DNA from: URNF01 sp045638005
Lineage (GTDB): Bacteria > Bacillota > Clostridia > Oscillospirales > Acutalibacteraceae
Assembly (NCBI GenBank): GCA_045638005.1
Contig: JAZUAN010000014.1
Span: 1-28,047 of the forward strand
Length of the DNA: 28,047 nucleotides
Reading direction: 5' to 3'
A model generated the notes under the pieces. It searched no databases. It saw only the letters and a program-made list of their open reading frames with translations, and was not told the DNA's origin. A program made the position numbers and the translations under genes. Of this stretch, positions 19,505 through 27,754 are shown in pieces (the first letter of the stretch is position 1; each line of letters begins with the position of its first letter).

Positions 19505-22500
19505 GTGGCGTTGTTTCCGCTCAAAAAAATAAGCGCGCTGGCGCAAAATAAGCAGGTATACCTGCGTGGGGTATCCCTATATAACGCAGGCAAGGTGCAG
19601 GCTTTTGCGCGGGTGCGCAGCGAGTTTTATGCGGAGTTTGTGACCGCCCGCGTGCAGGGAGAGGACGGCGAGATGTATGACACCGAAGCCGGCTTTGACA
19701 ATGCGGGGGATGCCGAATGGATCGCTTGTACCTGCCGCCATTACCGTGAGGGGGAGGGGGCGTGCCGTCATATTGTGGGCATGCTCACCGATAAATATTA
19801 TCGCGATATGCTGGGCACCGTCACCACCGCGGACACGCTGCTGAATCCGGTCGTACACACCGCCGACGCGGCAAAAGAGCTGATGCGCAGTTACCCCGCC
19901 CGCGACGTTGCCGCTCTGCGGGTCGCGGAAAACGCGGGGGATATTCGTCTGCGGTTTCAGTTGGTGCTGTCCGGCTTGCGTCCCATGGTCGCCTTTTCGG
20001 TGGAAAGAGGACGACAGTACATTGTAAAGGATATCGCCGCGTTTGTATCCGCGATGCAGACCGGCGCAAACATAGTTTACGGCAAGGAATTGCAATTTTT
20101 TCATCATCCGTCCGCGCTGACCGCTGAAAGCAAAGAGGTGCTTTCGTTTATGCTCGCGGAGGTGACCGCTTATGAACAATATGGACGGCAGGCGCTTTGC
20201 GGGCGGGAACTGCCGCTGTCGGCGGGCGGTCTCGATCGGCTGATAGCGTTAGCGGAAAATCGTCCGTTTGAGGTGCGGGTCGGCGGGGAGACCCGCCGTG
20301 TCATCGTGCACCGTGGAGACCCCGCTATCAGCATTACCGTAAAGGAAGGCAAGGGCGGCTACACCTTTGAGACCACCCCCGCCATTCCGCTGACCGGCAG
20401 CGCGGGACTGTACGTGCTGACCGGCAATACCCTGCATTGCTGTTCTTCGGCGTTCGCGGAGCGGGCGCAGGATTGGCTGATCGCCGCTCACCGCGAGCGG
20501 GACGGTATCGCGGTGGAGACCGCTGATATGCACGGCTTTTGCGCGCAGGTGTTGCCCGCGGTGCGGGAGGTTTTACCGGTGAGCGGGGAGGAGTTGTTAT
20601 ATGACTATCTGCCGCTTACCCCGCGCGCACAGGTGTATCTCCATTGCCCAACGGAAGGTACTGTGACAGCAAAGGTGTCCTTTCTTTACGGCAAGCAGGA
20701 TGTTCCGTTGTTTACCGACGTGCGCAAAGGAGAACGCCGCGACACTCGTTTAGAACGCGCGGTGCGGGTGCTCATTGAGCGGTATTTTACCGGCTTTTTA
20801 CCCGAAACCGGCGAGGTGGTTTTCCACGGTGACGAGGATACCGTCTACACCTTTTTAACCGAGGGTTTGCCCGCTTTGGAAGCATTGTGCGCCGTGTATG
20901 CCACCGATGAATTCAAGCGCCTGCGCCCCGCGCCGCCGCCCGAAGTATCGGTGGGCGTGCAGGTGGAGGGGGAACTTTTGGAGCTGTCGGTCGATCTGTC
21001 ACAATGGGACATACAAGAACTTTCCACCCTGCTTATGCATTTCAAACAGCAAAAGGCGTTCACCCGTCTACGGTCGGGTGCGTTTGTGAGCTTAGATGAT
21101 GAGACGGTGAGCGGTCTTGCGCTATTGGCGGAGGAGTTGGATCTCACCCCGCAGGAACTCAAAAGCGGTAAGATCACGTTGCCGCGGTATCGCGCGTTAC
21201 AGCTGCAATCCCTTTTGCGTTCCCGCCCCGCCATTCGTTTTCGACAGGACGCGGTGTTTATTGCGCTTGCGCAGACGTTAAAGGACGCGGCAAAACAGCC
21301 GGCGCATATTCCCGATACCCTTGAAAACGTGCTGCGTCCGTACCAAAAAGAGGGCTTCCGCTGGCTCAAAGCGTTGGACGATGCCGGCTTTGGCGGTATT
21401 TTAGCGGACGATATGGGCCTTGGTAAGACCTTGCAGATCATCACGCTTTTATGCGCGGACGAGGGGGCGCTGCCCTCACTGGTGGTGTGTCCCACCTCGC
21501 TTGTGCTCAACTGGGAAAATGAGATCAAAAAGTTTGCGCCGCAGCTGTCTACCCTTGTGGTGATGGGGGATGCCACCACCCGCGAACAGCAGCTCACCCA
21601 AATAGACGAGTGCCGTGTGGTTATCACCTCGTATGATCTTTTGAAGCGGGATATTCTTTTATATAAGGATCTGCGTTTCCGGTATCATATTTTAGACGAA
21701 GCGCAATATATTAAGAACCAGAACACCCAAAACGCAAAAGCGGTGAAGGCCATCCTGTCCGAGCGGCGGTTTGCGCTGACCGGTACGCCGATTGAAAACA
21801 GACTTTCGGAGCTTTGGAGTATTTTTGACTTCCTTATGCCCGGCTTTTTATATGGCTATGCGCGGTTTAAAAGCCGCTTTGAGCAGCCCGCAGTGCGGGA
21901 AAAGGATACGGCGGCACTTCACCGTCTCTCATTGATCGTCGCGCCGTTTCTCATGCGCCGCTTGAAGGCGGATGTGCTCACCGAGCTGCCGCCCAAAACC
22001 GAGCAGGTGCTCACCGCGCAAATGACCGACGAGCAGCAAAAACTGTACGCTGCCTGCGCGTTGCAGGTGAAGGAGCGTATCGGTGAGGAGGTTGCTGCCG
22101 GCACGTTTGAAAGTTCCAAATTATCGGTACTGACACTGCTCACCCGCCTGCGGCAGATTTGCTGTGATCCCGCATTATGCGTGGAGGGCTTTAAAGGGGA
22201 CAGCTGTAAGCGTGACGCGTGCCTGGAAATCTTGCAGCAGGCAAGAGCGGCGGGACACAGAGTGTTGCTGTTTTCCCAGTTCACGTCCATGCTCGCATTG
22301 TTGGAGGCGGATATCAAAAAAGCCGGCATTGCCTATATGCAGTTGACCGGCAGTACCCCTGCCGCCGAGCGGGTGCGGATGGTGAATGAATTTAACAGCG
22401 GCAAGGCGGACGTGTTTTTGATCTCGCTCAAAGCGGGCGGTACCGGTCTAAACCTTACCGGCGCGGATACGGTTATACACTTTGATCCGTGGTGGAACGT

Positions 22501-22708
22501 TGCCGCGGAGCAGCAGGCGACCGACCGCGCCCACCGTATCGGACAGACCAAGCCGGTGCAGGTTATCCGCCTGGTCGCAAAGGATACCGTGGAGGAGAGA
22601 ATACTCAAATTGCAGGAGACCAAACAACAACTGGCGGATGCCGTTCTCTCAGGCGGTGTCACCGCGCTGTCTTCGCTGTCTGCTGAGGAGCTGCTTGCCC
22701 TTTTGTGA
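19505..22708 (+). CDS. SNF2-family helicase with SWIM zinc finger
   Basis: A 1067-residue DNA-dependent ATPase of the SNF2/RapA-like superfamily 2 group. An N-terminal SWIM finger (C75, C77, C87, H89; CTCRHYREGEGACRH) is followed by a long SNF2-associated middle region (about 150-600). The motor has Walker A DDMGLGKT (K641), DEAQ (D731), LTGTPIENRLSELWSIFDFL, and the second half LLFSQFTSML, LKAGGTGLNLTGADTVIHFDPWWN and QATDRAHRIGQTK. Such proteins are common in Firmicutes; their role (chromatin-like remodelling, transcription recycling or repair) is not settled. An ATG at 19499 is only 2 bases from GGGAGG, so I prefer GTG 19505. A long open extension upstream overlaps the preceding gene and is rejected. 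Confidence 0.93.
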   Translation: MALFPLKKISALAQNKQVYLRGVSLYNAGKVQAFARVRSEFYAEFVTARVQGEDGEMYDTEAGFDNAGDAEWIACTCRHYREGEGACRHIVGMLTDKYYRDMLGTVTTADTLLNPVVHTADAAKELMRSYPARDVAALRVAENAGDIRLRFQLVLSGLRPMVAFSVERGRQYIVKDIAAFVSAMQTGANIVYGKELQFFHHPSALTAESKEVLSFMLAEVTAYEQYGRQALCGRELPLSAGGLDRLIALAENRPFEVRVGGETRRVIVHRGDPAISITVKEGKGGYTFETTPAIPLTGSAGLYVLTGNTLHCCSSAFAERAQDWLIAAHRERDGIAVETADMHGFCAQVLPAVREVLPVSGEELLYDYLPLTPRAQVYLHCPTEGTVTAKVSFLYGKQDVPLFTDVRKGERRDTRLERAVRVLIERYFTGFLPETGEVVFHGDEDTVYTFLTEGLPALEALCAVYATDEFKRLRPAPPPEVSVGVQVEGELLELSVDLSQWDIQELSTLLMHFKQQKAFTRLRSGAFVSLDDETVSGLALLAEELDLTPQELKSGKITLPRYRALQLQSLLRSRPAIRFRQDAVFIALAQTLKDAAKQPAHIPDTLENVLRPYQKEGFRWLKALDDAGFGGILADDMGLGKTLQIITLLCADEGALPSLVVCPTSLVLNWENEIKKFAPQLSTLVVMGDATTREQQLTQIDECRVVITSYDLLKRDILLYKDLRFRYHILDEAQYIKNQNTQNAKAVKAILSERRFALTGTPIENRLSELWSIFDFLMPGFLYGYARFKSRFEQPAVREKDTAALHRLSLIVAPFLMRRLKADVLTELPPKTEQVLTAQMTDEQQKLYAACALQVKERIGEEVAAGTFESSKLSVLTLLTRLRQICCDPALCVEGFKGDSCKRDACLEILQQARAAGHRVLLFSQFTSMLALLEADIKKAGIAYMQLTGSTPAAERVRMVNEFNSGKADVFLISLKAGGTGLNLTGADTVIHFDPWWNVAAEQQATDRAHRIGQTKPVQVIRLVAKDTVEERILKLQETKQQLADAVLSGGVTALSSLSAEELLALL

Positions 22709-22726
22709 TGTGTTTGGTATGCGCGC

Positions 22727-22755
22727 TTGACAAATAAAAATAAAAGAAGTATCAT
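22727..22755 (+). promoter_or_regulatory. Candidate promoter upstream of the MgtC-family gene
   Basis: Exact TTGACA (22727-22732) and TATCAT (22750-22755), spacing 17 bp. Transcripts from it would begin right at the hairpin at 22764. Confidence 0.6.
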
Positions 22756-22763
22756 AAAGGCAG

Positions 22764-22812
22764 AGAAAAGAGACAATGTTTTCACATTGGCTCTTTTCTG
22801 TTTTTGATTTTC
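22764..22812 (+). terminator. Intrinsic terminator between SNF2 and MgtC-family genes
   Basis: AGAAAAGAG-A-CAATG pairs with CATTG-G-CTCTTTTCT (22764-22778 with 22785-22799), followed by GTTTTTGATTTT. It may end SNF2 transcripts, or attenuate the downstream gene because a promoter lies just upstream of it. Confidence 0.8.
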
Positions 22813-22832
22813 AGTTATCAGGAGGGATATAT

Positions 22833-23510
22833 ATGATGGAGTTTTTGAACGGTATATGGGATACCATTGTCGCCGAGTCGCCGTATATGCTGCGGTTGGT
22901 GGTTGCCTGCCTTTGCGGCTGTGTGATCGGTGTGGAGCGCAGTTTGCGGCAAAAGGAAGCGGGTATTCGCACCCATATTGTGGTTACCATCGGTGCGGCA
23001 CTGGCAATGATCTTGTCGAAATACGCGTTTTTTGACAGCGTGGACGCAGATGCGTCCCGTATTGCGTCCCAGATCATCACCGGCGTCAGCTTTCTCGGTG
23101 CCGGCGTTATCTTTGTGCGCGGTGCGACCATCAGAGGACTTACCACCGCCGCCGGCATCTGGACCACCGCTGTGATCGGTATGGCGATCGGCGCGGGCAT
23201 GTATCCGCTCGGTATTTTCACCACTCTGCTGATCGTTATATTGCAGCTGTTTTTGCACAAATTCGTACATATCGAGAAAAACATCACCTCCGACTTGGAT
23301 GCGGTGCTCACCGATCGCCGCGGTGCGATCACGGCATTCAGAAAACAGTTGGAGAACCGCGGTATGGAGGTCACCGGTTTTGAGATCCAAAAAAGCGGGG
23401 CAGGGGAATTGCATTGCCTGCTCACCGTCAAGGTAAAGGAAGAAAAACTGCTTTCCCGCCTAGAGGATTTTATGGAGGAAAACCCCGACCTGCGTTCCAT
23501 TTCGATGTAA
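22833..23510 (+). CDS. MgtC/SapB-family membrane protein
   Basis: The 225-residue protein has four or five membrane segments in residues 15-145 with the family signature: RLVVACLCGCVIGVERSLRQKEAGIRTHIVV, then SRIASQIITGVSFLGAGVIFVRGATIRGLTTAAGIWTTAVIGMAIGAGMY. A cytoplasmic, ACT-like C-terminal domain (about 150-225) ends in DLRSISM. Family members are linked to magnesium homeostasis or virulence-type regulation of the F-ATPase in pathogens, but in most Firmicutes the role is unknown. GGAGGG lies 7 bases before the first of two adjacent ATGs. No M-box magnesium riboswitch fits in the short leader. Confidence 0.93.
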   Translation: MMEFLNGIWDTIVAESPYMLRLVVACLCGCVIGVERSLRQKEAGIRTHIVVTIGAALAMILSKYAFFDSVDADASRIASQIITGVSFLGAGVIFVRGATIRGLTTAAGIWTTAVIGMAIGAGMYPLGIFTTLLIVILQLFLHKFVHIEKNITSDLDAVLTDRRGAITAFRKQLENRGMEVTGFEIQKSGAGELHCLLTVKVKEEKLLSRLEDFMEENPDLRSISM

Positions 23511-23556
23511 TAAAAAGCGAGGATGCATCGTTTGATGCATCCTCGCTTTATTTTTA
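23511..23556. terminator. Bidirectional terminator between MgtC-family and AI-2E-family genes
   Basis: AAAGCGAGGATGCATC (23514-23529) pairs perfectly with 23534-23549 around GTTT, followed by ATTTTTAAAC. On the minus strand it ends in TTTTTATTA. It serves two convergent genes. Confidence 0.92.
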
Positions 23557-24699
23557 AACTGCTTTTTCAGCCTTTATCCGCTTGCGGTAGGCTATGAAAT
23601 CGGTGAGCAGCATCTTGAGCACCGCCATGAGCGGCACGCTGATAAGCATACCAAGGAAGCCGAACAATCCGCCGCCGACCGTGATGGCAAGCAGCACGTA
23701 GATGGGACGCAATCCCACCGAAGAACCGATAATTCTGGGTTGGATAATGTTGCCGTCCACCTGCTGGATGACCACCACGTAGATCAGCACACCGATAGCG
23801 CTGTAAATATTCTGGGTGAACAGCGCGATAACCACCGCGACACAGCCGCCGATGATAGCGCCGAAATAGGGGATGAAATTCAACAGACCGATCATGCAGC
23901 CGAGCAGCACTGATTGCGGCAACCCGAACAGCGAAAGCCCGATGACCATCAGCGCCGCTACCACGAAGGCGTCAACAAGGGCGCCGTACAGATAGTTATA
24001 GAAGATGAAGGCGGTTTTATGCGCGTACAGCGAGCAGATTTTCATAGGCTTGTCATGCAGTACCGCGCCCAGCAGGGATTTGGCGGCGCGCAGCAGCGAC
24101 TCGCGCTGTGCCAGCATGTAGACGGAAACGATGATCGCCATGATCACGTCAAAAAGTGAGGAGGTCACCGACATAATACCCTGAAAAGCGGTCACGAGGG
24201 TGTTGGTGTTGGCGAGCGAAAGCAGTTTTTGATATACCGCTTGATAAGCGCCGTTGACCGTTTCGGTCAGTCCCAAGCGGTCGATGATACCACCTTCTGC
24301 CGTGTACATCGTCAGCCATTCGGAAACGTCTGTGTAATAGGCGGGCAGGTTTTTGATGATCGAGGCAATACCCTTGTACAGCGCGGGCAGCAGCAACACC
24401 AAAATGCCGGATACGATCGCAAGAAAAGCGATATAGCAGATGGTGACCGCCGTATACCGCGCTGTTTTCTGCACGAATTTCCATTTCGATTTTCGTATCC
24501 AGCCTTCCAGCTTATTGCAGGGGGCGTACAAAAGGAAGGTGATAACAAATCCGATAATAAACGGCGTAAAGATGCCGACGAAGTTGCCGATGCCGGCGGT
24601 AACACCTTTAAAATTATCGGTGGTCTTATACAAAAGTACAGCGGCGCCGACCAAGGAAAACCACCATAGCCAGCGGGTCAGCGAATTACCTTTCTTCAT
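23554..24699 (-). CDS. AI-2E-family transporter (PerM/YtvI-like permease)
   Basis: The 381-residue membrane protein has about seven or eight hydrophobic segments. The family features are an N-terminal pair of helices (VGIFTPFIIGFVITFLLYAP), a hydrophilic loop (about 110-170) and a C-terminal half with YLYGALVDAFVVAALMVIGLSLFGLPQSVLLGCMIGLLNFIPYFGAIIGG and VDGNIIQPRIIGSSVGLRPIYVLLAITVGGGLFGFLGMLISVPLMAVL. Members export small molecules or act in sodium/proton exchange; in spore formers related genes (YtvI, SpoVV type) occur. AGGAGG lies 8 bases before the ATG. A structured GC-rich leader of about 250 bases lies upstream. Confidence 0.92.
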   Translation of the reverse strand: MKKGNSLTRWLWWFSLVGAAVLLYKTTDNFKGVTAGIGNFVGIFTPFIIGFVITFLLYAPCNKLEGWIRKSKWKFVQKTARYTAVTICYIAFLAIVSGILVLLLPALYKGIASIIKNLPAYYTDVSEWLTMYTAEGGIIDRLGLTETVNGAYQAVYQKLLSLANTNTLVTAFQGIMSVTSSLFDVIMAIIVSVYMLAQRESLLRAAKSLLGAVLHDKPMKICSLYAHKTAFIFYNYLYGALVDAFVVAALMVIGLSLFGLPQSVLLGCMIGLLNFIPYFGAIIGGCVAVVIALFTQNIYSAIGVLIYVVVIQQVDGNIIQPRIIGSSVGLRPIYVLLAITVGGGLFGFLGMLISVPLMAVLKMLLTDFIAYRKRIKAEKAV

Positions 24700-24870
24700 G
24701 ATTGAAACCTCCTAAAATGGCTTGTACGCGGGCGCGCGCATGAGCGTCATCGGCCGCGGATGAGATCGCTTTTGCGGACGAAACCGCAAAGGCGGTGCGG
24801 CAAAAAGCGCCGCGGAATAAGCGGTATATGTATGCGGCGCGCAACCGCGGGAAACGGTGTGCCTGCTGCT

Positions 24871-24948
24871 CTAAAACTTGATGGGTGCGGGCTCTCCTCG
24901 CACAAACGCCCCCAGCAGTTGGAGAAAACAGGTGATCTCTTGGTGCAT
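24871..24948 (-). CDS. Possible 25-residue peptide upstream of the permease gene
   Basis: A minus-strand frame starts at ATG 24948-24946, 7 bases after AAAGGA, and ends in TAG at 24873-24871. The peptide reads MHQEITCFLQLLGAFVRGEP and five more residues. It follows a plausible promoter, so it could be a leader peptide or the remnant of a larger gene, but at this length chance is a real possibility. Confidence 0.25.
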   Translation of the reverse strand: MHQEITCFLQLLGAFVRGEPAPIKF

Positions 24949-25095
24949 ATATGCGTCCTTTGTCGATTTTGGTTATATTAGTTATATAAGTATAGTATCA
25001 CATAGCGGCAATAATGTCTATCTTTTCGTGATGAATTTTATACAAAACATGCATTTTGGCAAGGCGGGCGGTTCGGTTTTCGTGCGCTCTTTGTT

Positions 25096-25125
25096 TGACA
25101 AACGGAAGCTGGATGTGTATAATAA
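25096..25125 (+). promoter_or_regulatory. Candidate sigma-A promoter of the MBOAT-SGNH unit
   Basis: Exact TTGACA (25096-25101) and exact TATAAT (25120-25125), spacing 18 bp, 89 bp upstream of the MBOAT start. The leader between is AT-rich and without a clear structure. Confidence 0.65.
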
Positions 25126-25214
25126 GAGCAAATTGTATAAAAGCGGATGATTGAACACCAAGATGCTTTACAATGAAATTGATTTGAATGCATTTTTCTG
25201 TTATGGAGGTTTAC

Positions 25215-26645
25215 ATGCTTTTTCAATCTTGGCAGTATTTGGTTTTGTTGCTGGGTGCTATGGCAACGGTTTCGTTTTTTAAAAACAGTCTAATCAAAAA
25301 AGTGGCTATCTTATTGCTGAGTATTTTCTTTTACTCGTATGGTGCAGGATGGCAAGCAATTCTTTTCTTGGCGGTAATTGCCGGTGCGTATTTTTTTGGA
25401 TTGCTGGTTGAAAGAAACAAAAGCAAAGGTTTAATGGGCTTGTTTCTCATTATCTTATTTTTGCCGCTGCTTTTGTACAAGTATGTTCCTTTTGTTCTAG
25501 AACAGATATTAGCAATAGATACAACCGTATACACGAATATTTTTCTCCTGCCGATCGGCATTTCTTTCTATACGTTCCAAGCGGCAGGCTATGTAATCGA
25601 TGTGTATAGAGGAACAGCCAAGGCTGAGCGTAACATTATAAATTTCGCTTGCTTTATTTCAATTTTCCCCCAGCTGGTAGCCGGACCGATTGAAAGATGT
25701 AATAATATTATGGAGCAGGTTCGTGTGCTGAAAAAGCCTTCCGGCGAAGCAATGACGATAGGGTTTCGGCACGTTCTGTTGGGTCTTTTCTTGAAATTAT
25801 TGGTAGCAGAAACAATGGCGAACTTTGTTGACCCGGTATATAACAATTTGTCGAACAAAGGTGGTCTGGCGATTTTAATTGCAACTTTTTGCTTTGGCAT
25901 CCAAATTTACTGTGATTTCAACGGGTATACACAAATTGCAATCGGCAGCGCCAAATTGATCGGCATTGACTTGATGCAAAATTTCAACCATCCTTATCGT
26001 GCAAAAAGCATTACAGATTTTTGGCGCAGATGGCATATTTCACTGACGAGTTGGTTTAAGGATTATGTATATATCCCTCTAGGTGGCAATCGTAAGGGCG
26101 CGCTCAGAACTGCTTTAAACTCTATTATTACATTTCTTGTTTCGGGAATATGGCACGGTGCCGATTGGACGTTTGCTTTATGGGGATTGGCGAACGGCGT
26201 CAGTATGGCAGTCGAAAAAACCTATCTCAAAAGGATGTCCAAGAACAAAATCTTTTCCGCGCTTTATGCCGTGTTGACGTTCTTTCTCGTGAATATCTTT
26301 TGGGTGCTTTTCAGGGCGAATTCCATACAAGATGCGTTTTTGTGTTATAAGTTGATATTTACAGATTCCATTCCGCAACTATTGTCCCTGAATTCGGGCA
26401 GTGCTATTTTGAATTTTGTATTGCGTGAAAACGGATGGAGCAATGCCAGTTTTCTGCCATTGCTGATCAGCGCCGTGATGTATATGTGGTATGAATACGG
26501 GATCGGATGCAAAAAAACGTTAGAAAACGCCCTGCTTTCAAAGAAAACATACGTGCGGTGGATAACATACGCGGTTTTGATTTTGGCAACATTATATTTT
26601 GGCGCTACTTTGCAGCAAAGTGATTTCGTATATTTTAGATTTTAA
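25215..26645 (+). CDS. MBOAT-family O-acyltransferase (AlgI/DltB-like)
   Basis: The 476-residue multi-pass membrane protein has about ten or eleven hydrophobic segments and the MBOAT signature: FCFGIQIYCDFNGYTQIAIG, then FWRRWHISLTSWFKDYVYIPLGGN (His274) and SGIWHGADWTFALWG with the invariant His314. Family members move acyl groups, usually acetyl, across the membrane onto alginate, teichoic acid, peptidoglycan or exopolysaccharide. It pairs with the SGNH-like gene 20 bp downstream, as AlgI does with AlgJ/X and DltB with DltD. AT-rich codon use differs from the GC-rich genes to the left and suggests transfer. TGGAGG lies 7 bases before the ATG at 25215. The substrate is unknown. Confidence 0.92.
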   Translation: MLFQSWQYLVLLLGAMATVSFFKNSLIKKVAILLLSIFFYSYGAGWQAILFLAVIAGAYFFGLLVERNKSKGLMGLFLIILFLPLLLYKYVPFVLEQILAIDTTVYTNIFLLPIGISFYTFQAAGYVIDVYRGTAKAERNIINFACFISIFPQLVAGPIERCNNIMEQVRVLKKPSGEAMTIGFRHVLLGLFLKLLVAETMANFVDPVYNNLSNKGGLAILIATFCFGIQIYCDFNGYTQIAIGSAKLIGIDLMQNFNHPYRAKSITDFWRRWHISLTSWFKDYVYIPLGGNRKGALRTALNSIITFLVSGIWHGADWTFALWGLANGVSMAVEKTYLKRMSKNKIFSALYAVLTFFLVNIFWVLFRANSIQDAFLCYKLIFTDSIPQLLSLNSGSAILNFVLRENGWSNASFLPLLISAVMYMWYEYGIGCKKTLENALLSKKTYVRWITYAVLILATLYFGATLQQSDFVYFRF

Positions 26646-26665
26646 TAACAAGGGAAGAGGAAAAC

Positions 26666-27616
26666 ATGAAAAATACCATAAAAATAATTTCCCTTATCGC
26701 TGTATTAGCTTTGTTTTTTGTCTTAAATACGATTGTTTTGGACGAACCGTATAATGCAAATTCTCAATACGGTTCTTTTAAGCAAAAGCTAGAACGTGCA
26801 AATTCGATGTCTCAAGAAAATAAATTTATCGTTATAGGCGGTTCTGCATCCAACCTGGCATTTGATTCAAAATTTTTTGAAGAGCTTTCCGGAAAACCCG
26901 CAGTGAATTTAGCTGTTTCGGCGGGTGTGCCCCTTAGAGTGTATATGAAAGCGGCAGAAGACTGCGCAATCGCAGGCGACGTTATCATTATGCCTTTGGA
27001 ATATGAGTACTATGCGCGGTCATTTTACGACGTGGATGAATCGTATGTTGACGTGGTTTCTGTTGATCCCAGTTTGAAATGCAAAGAAACTTTTTTCGGA
27101 AACATCGAATATTGTTCTGCTCGTTTTCTAAGGAGTTTCAGCAAATTCAACGATTGTTTCATGTTTGCATTAAAGAATAAAATGAAAACCCAAAACACTA
27201 TTTATATCGCAGACAGCGTTGATGAGTATGGTGATTTTTGCTTACACGAAAACAGAGAGCCCACTTATAAACGCGTTGTAAAGGACAAATCATTTGAGCA
27301 TGATAGTAAAACTTTAGAAGAAATCAAAGCGTTTATCGAAAGAATGGAAGAAAATGGGGTTGCGGTTTATGTATCATATCCGGCATACGACTTATATTCT
27401 GTCGAGGAACATGAAGATTTTCGCACCATAGCTCAAGGAACAATTGAAAAGTACATTTCGACAACGAACATCATCGGTACGCCACTTGATTTTGCGTATG
27501 ACGAAGATTTTTTCTTTGATACCGTTTATCATATTAAATATGAAAACAAACGAGGATATACGGAAGATTTGTTTCGTTGCTATCAGCTTGCTACAAAAAG
27601 AACAACAGCGGCGTGA
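26666..27616 (+). CDS. Membrane-anchored SGNH-like partner of the O-acyltransferase
   Basis: The 316-residue protein has an N-terminal signal-anchor (about 5-25, IKIISLIAVLALFFVLNTIVL) and an external domain. GGSASNLAFDS (Ser60) near the start and DTVYHIKYENKRGYTEDL at the end (Asp285, His289) are placed like the Ser and Asp/His of SGNH hydrolases, so it probably acts as the extracytoplasmic acyl acceptor/transfer partner of the MBOAT protein. No longer family match is clear. AAGAGGAAA precedes the ATG. The last codons and the stop (27614-27616) are inside the terminator hairpin. Base composition matches the MBOAT gene. A purely structural role is an alternative. Confidence 0.75.
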   Translation: MKNTIKIISLIAVLALFFVLNTIVLDEPYNANSQYGSFKQKLERANSMSQENKFIVIGGSASNLAFDSKFFEELSGKPAVNLAVSAGVPLRVYMKAAEDCAIAGDVIIMPLEYEYYARSFYDVDESYVDVVSVDPSLKCKETFFGNIEYCSARFLRSFSKFNDCFMFALKNKMKTQNTIYIADSVDEYGDFCLHENREPTYKRVVKDKSFEHDSKTLEEIKAFIERMEENGVAVYVSYPAYDLYSVEEHEDFRTIAQGTIEKYISTTNIIGTPLDFAYDEDFFFDTVYHIKYENKRGYTEDLFRCYQLATKRTTAA

Positions 27617-27643
27617 TTTCACGCCGCTGTTGTTCTTTTTTAG
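27595..27643 (+). terminator. Terminator overlapping the end of the SGNH-like gene
   Basis: A perfect 21-bp stem (27595-27615 with 27620-27640, loop ATTT) has a T-run on its 3' side. The 5' arm encodes the last residues KRTTAA. The long stem also resembles the arms of a small mobile palindrome. Confidence 0.9.
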
Positions 27644-27754
27644 GGTGTATCGCAGAGGGGTGCAACCGCAGTTGCGAATAAAACAAGCAGACGCCTGACG
27701 CTGAATTTGATGTTTTTAAAGATAAGCGTAGCCACCATGGGCTTCTCGGGTTCC
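27641..27754. other. Non-coding lead-in to the tandem array
   Basis: No gene is supported between the terminator and the first repeat unit. The stretch ending ACCATGGGCTTCTCGGG looks like a diverged version of the second half of the repeat unit (ACCATGCGATGCTTTGCGG), so it may be an eroded first unit. Confidence 0.4.

Larger units (their letters stand above)
24700..25214. other. Long intergenic region, structured left half and AT-rich right half
   Basis: This 515-bp gap separates the AI-2E-family gene from the MBOAT gene, which are divergent. The left half (24716-24900) is GC-rich with several small hairpins, for example TTTGCGG-ACGAAA-CCGCAAA and GCGGC/GCCGC, and holds a 25-codon frame on the minus strand. 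The right half from about 24960 is AT-rich. A possible minus promoter is TAGACA (25018-25013) with TACTAT (24995-24990), spacing 17. For the MBOAT gene, TTGACA lies at 25096-25101 with TATAAT at 25120-25125, spacing 18. No larger gene could be supported. Confidence 0.5.

Noticed and set aside
22713..22832. M-box magnesium riboswitch before the MgtC-family gene
   Set aside because: The leader is too short and shows only one simple terminator hairpin.
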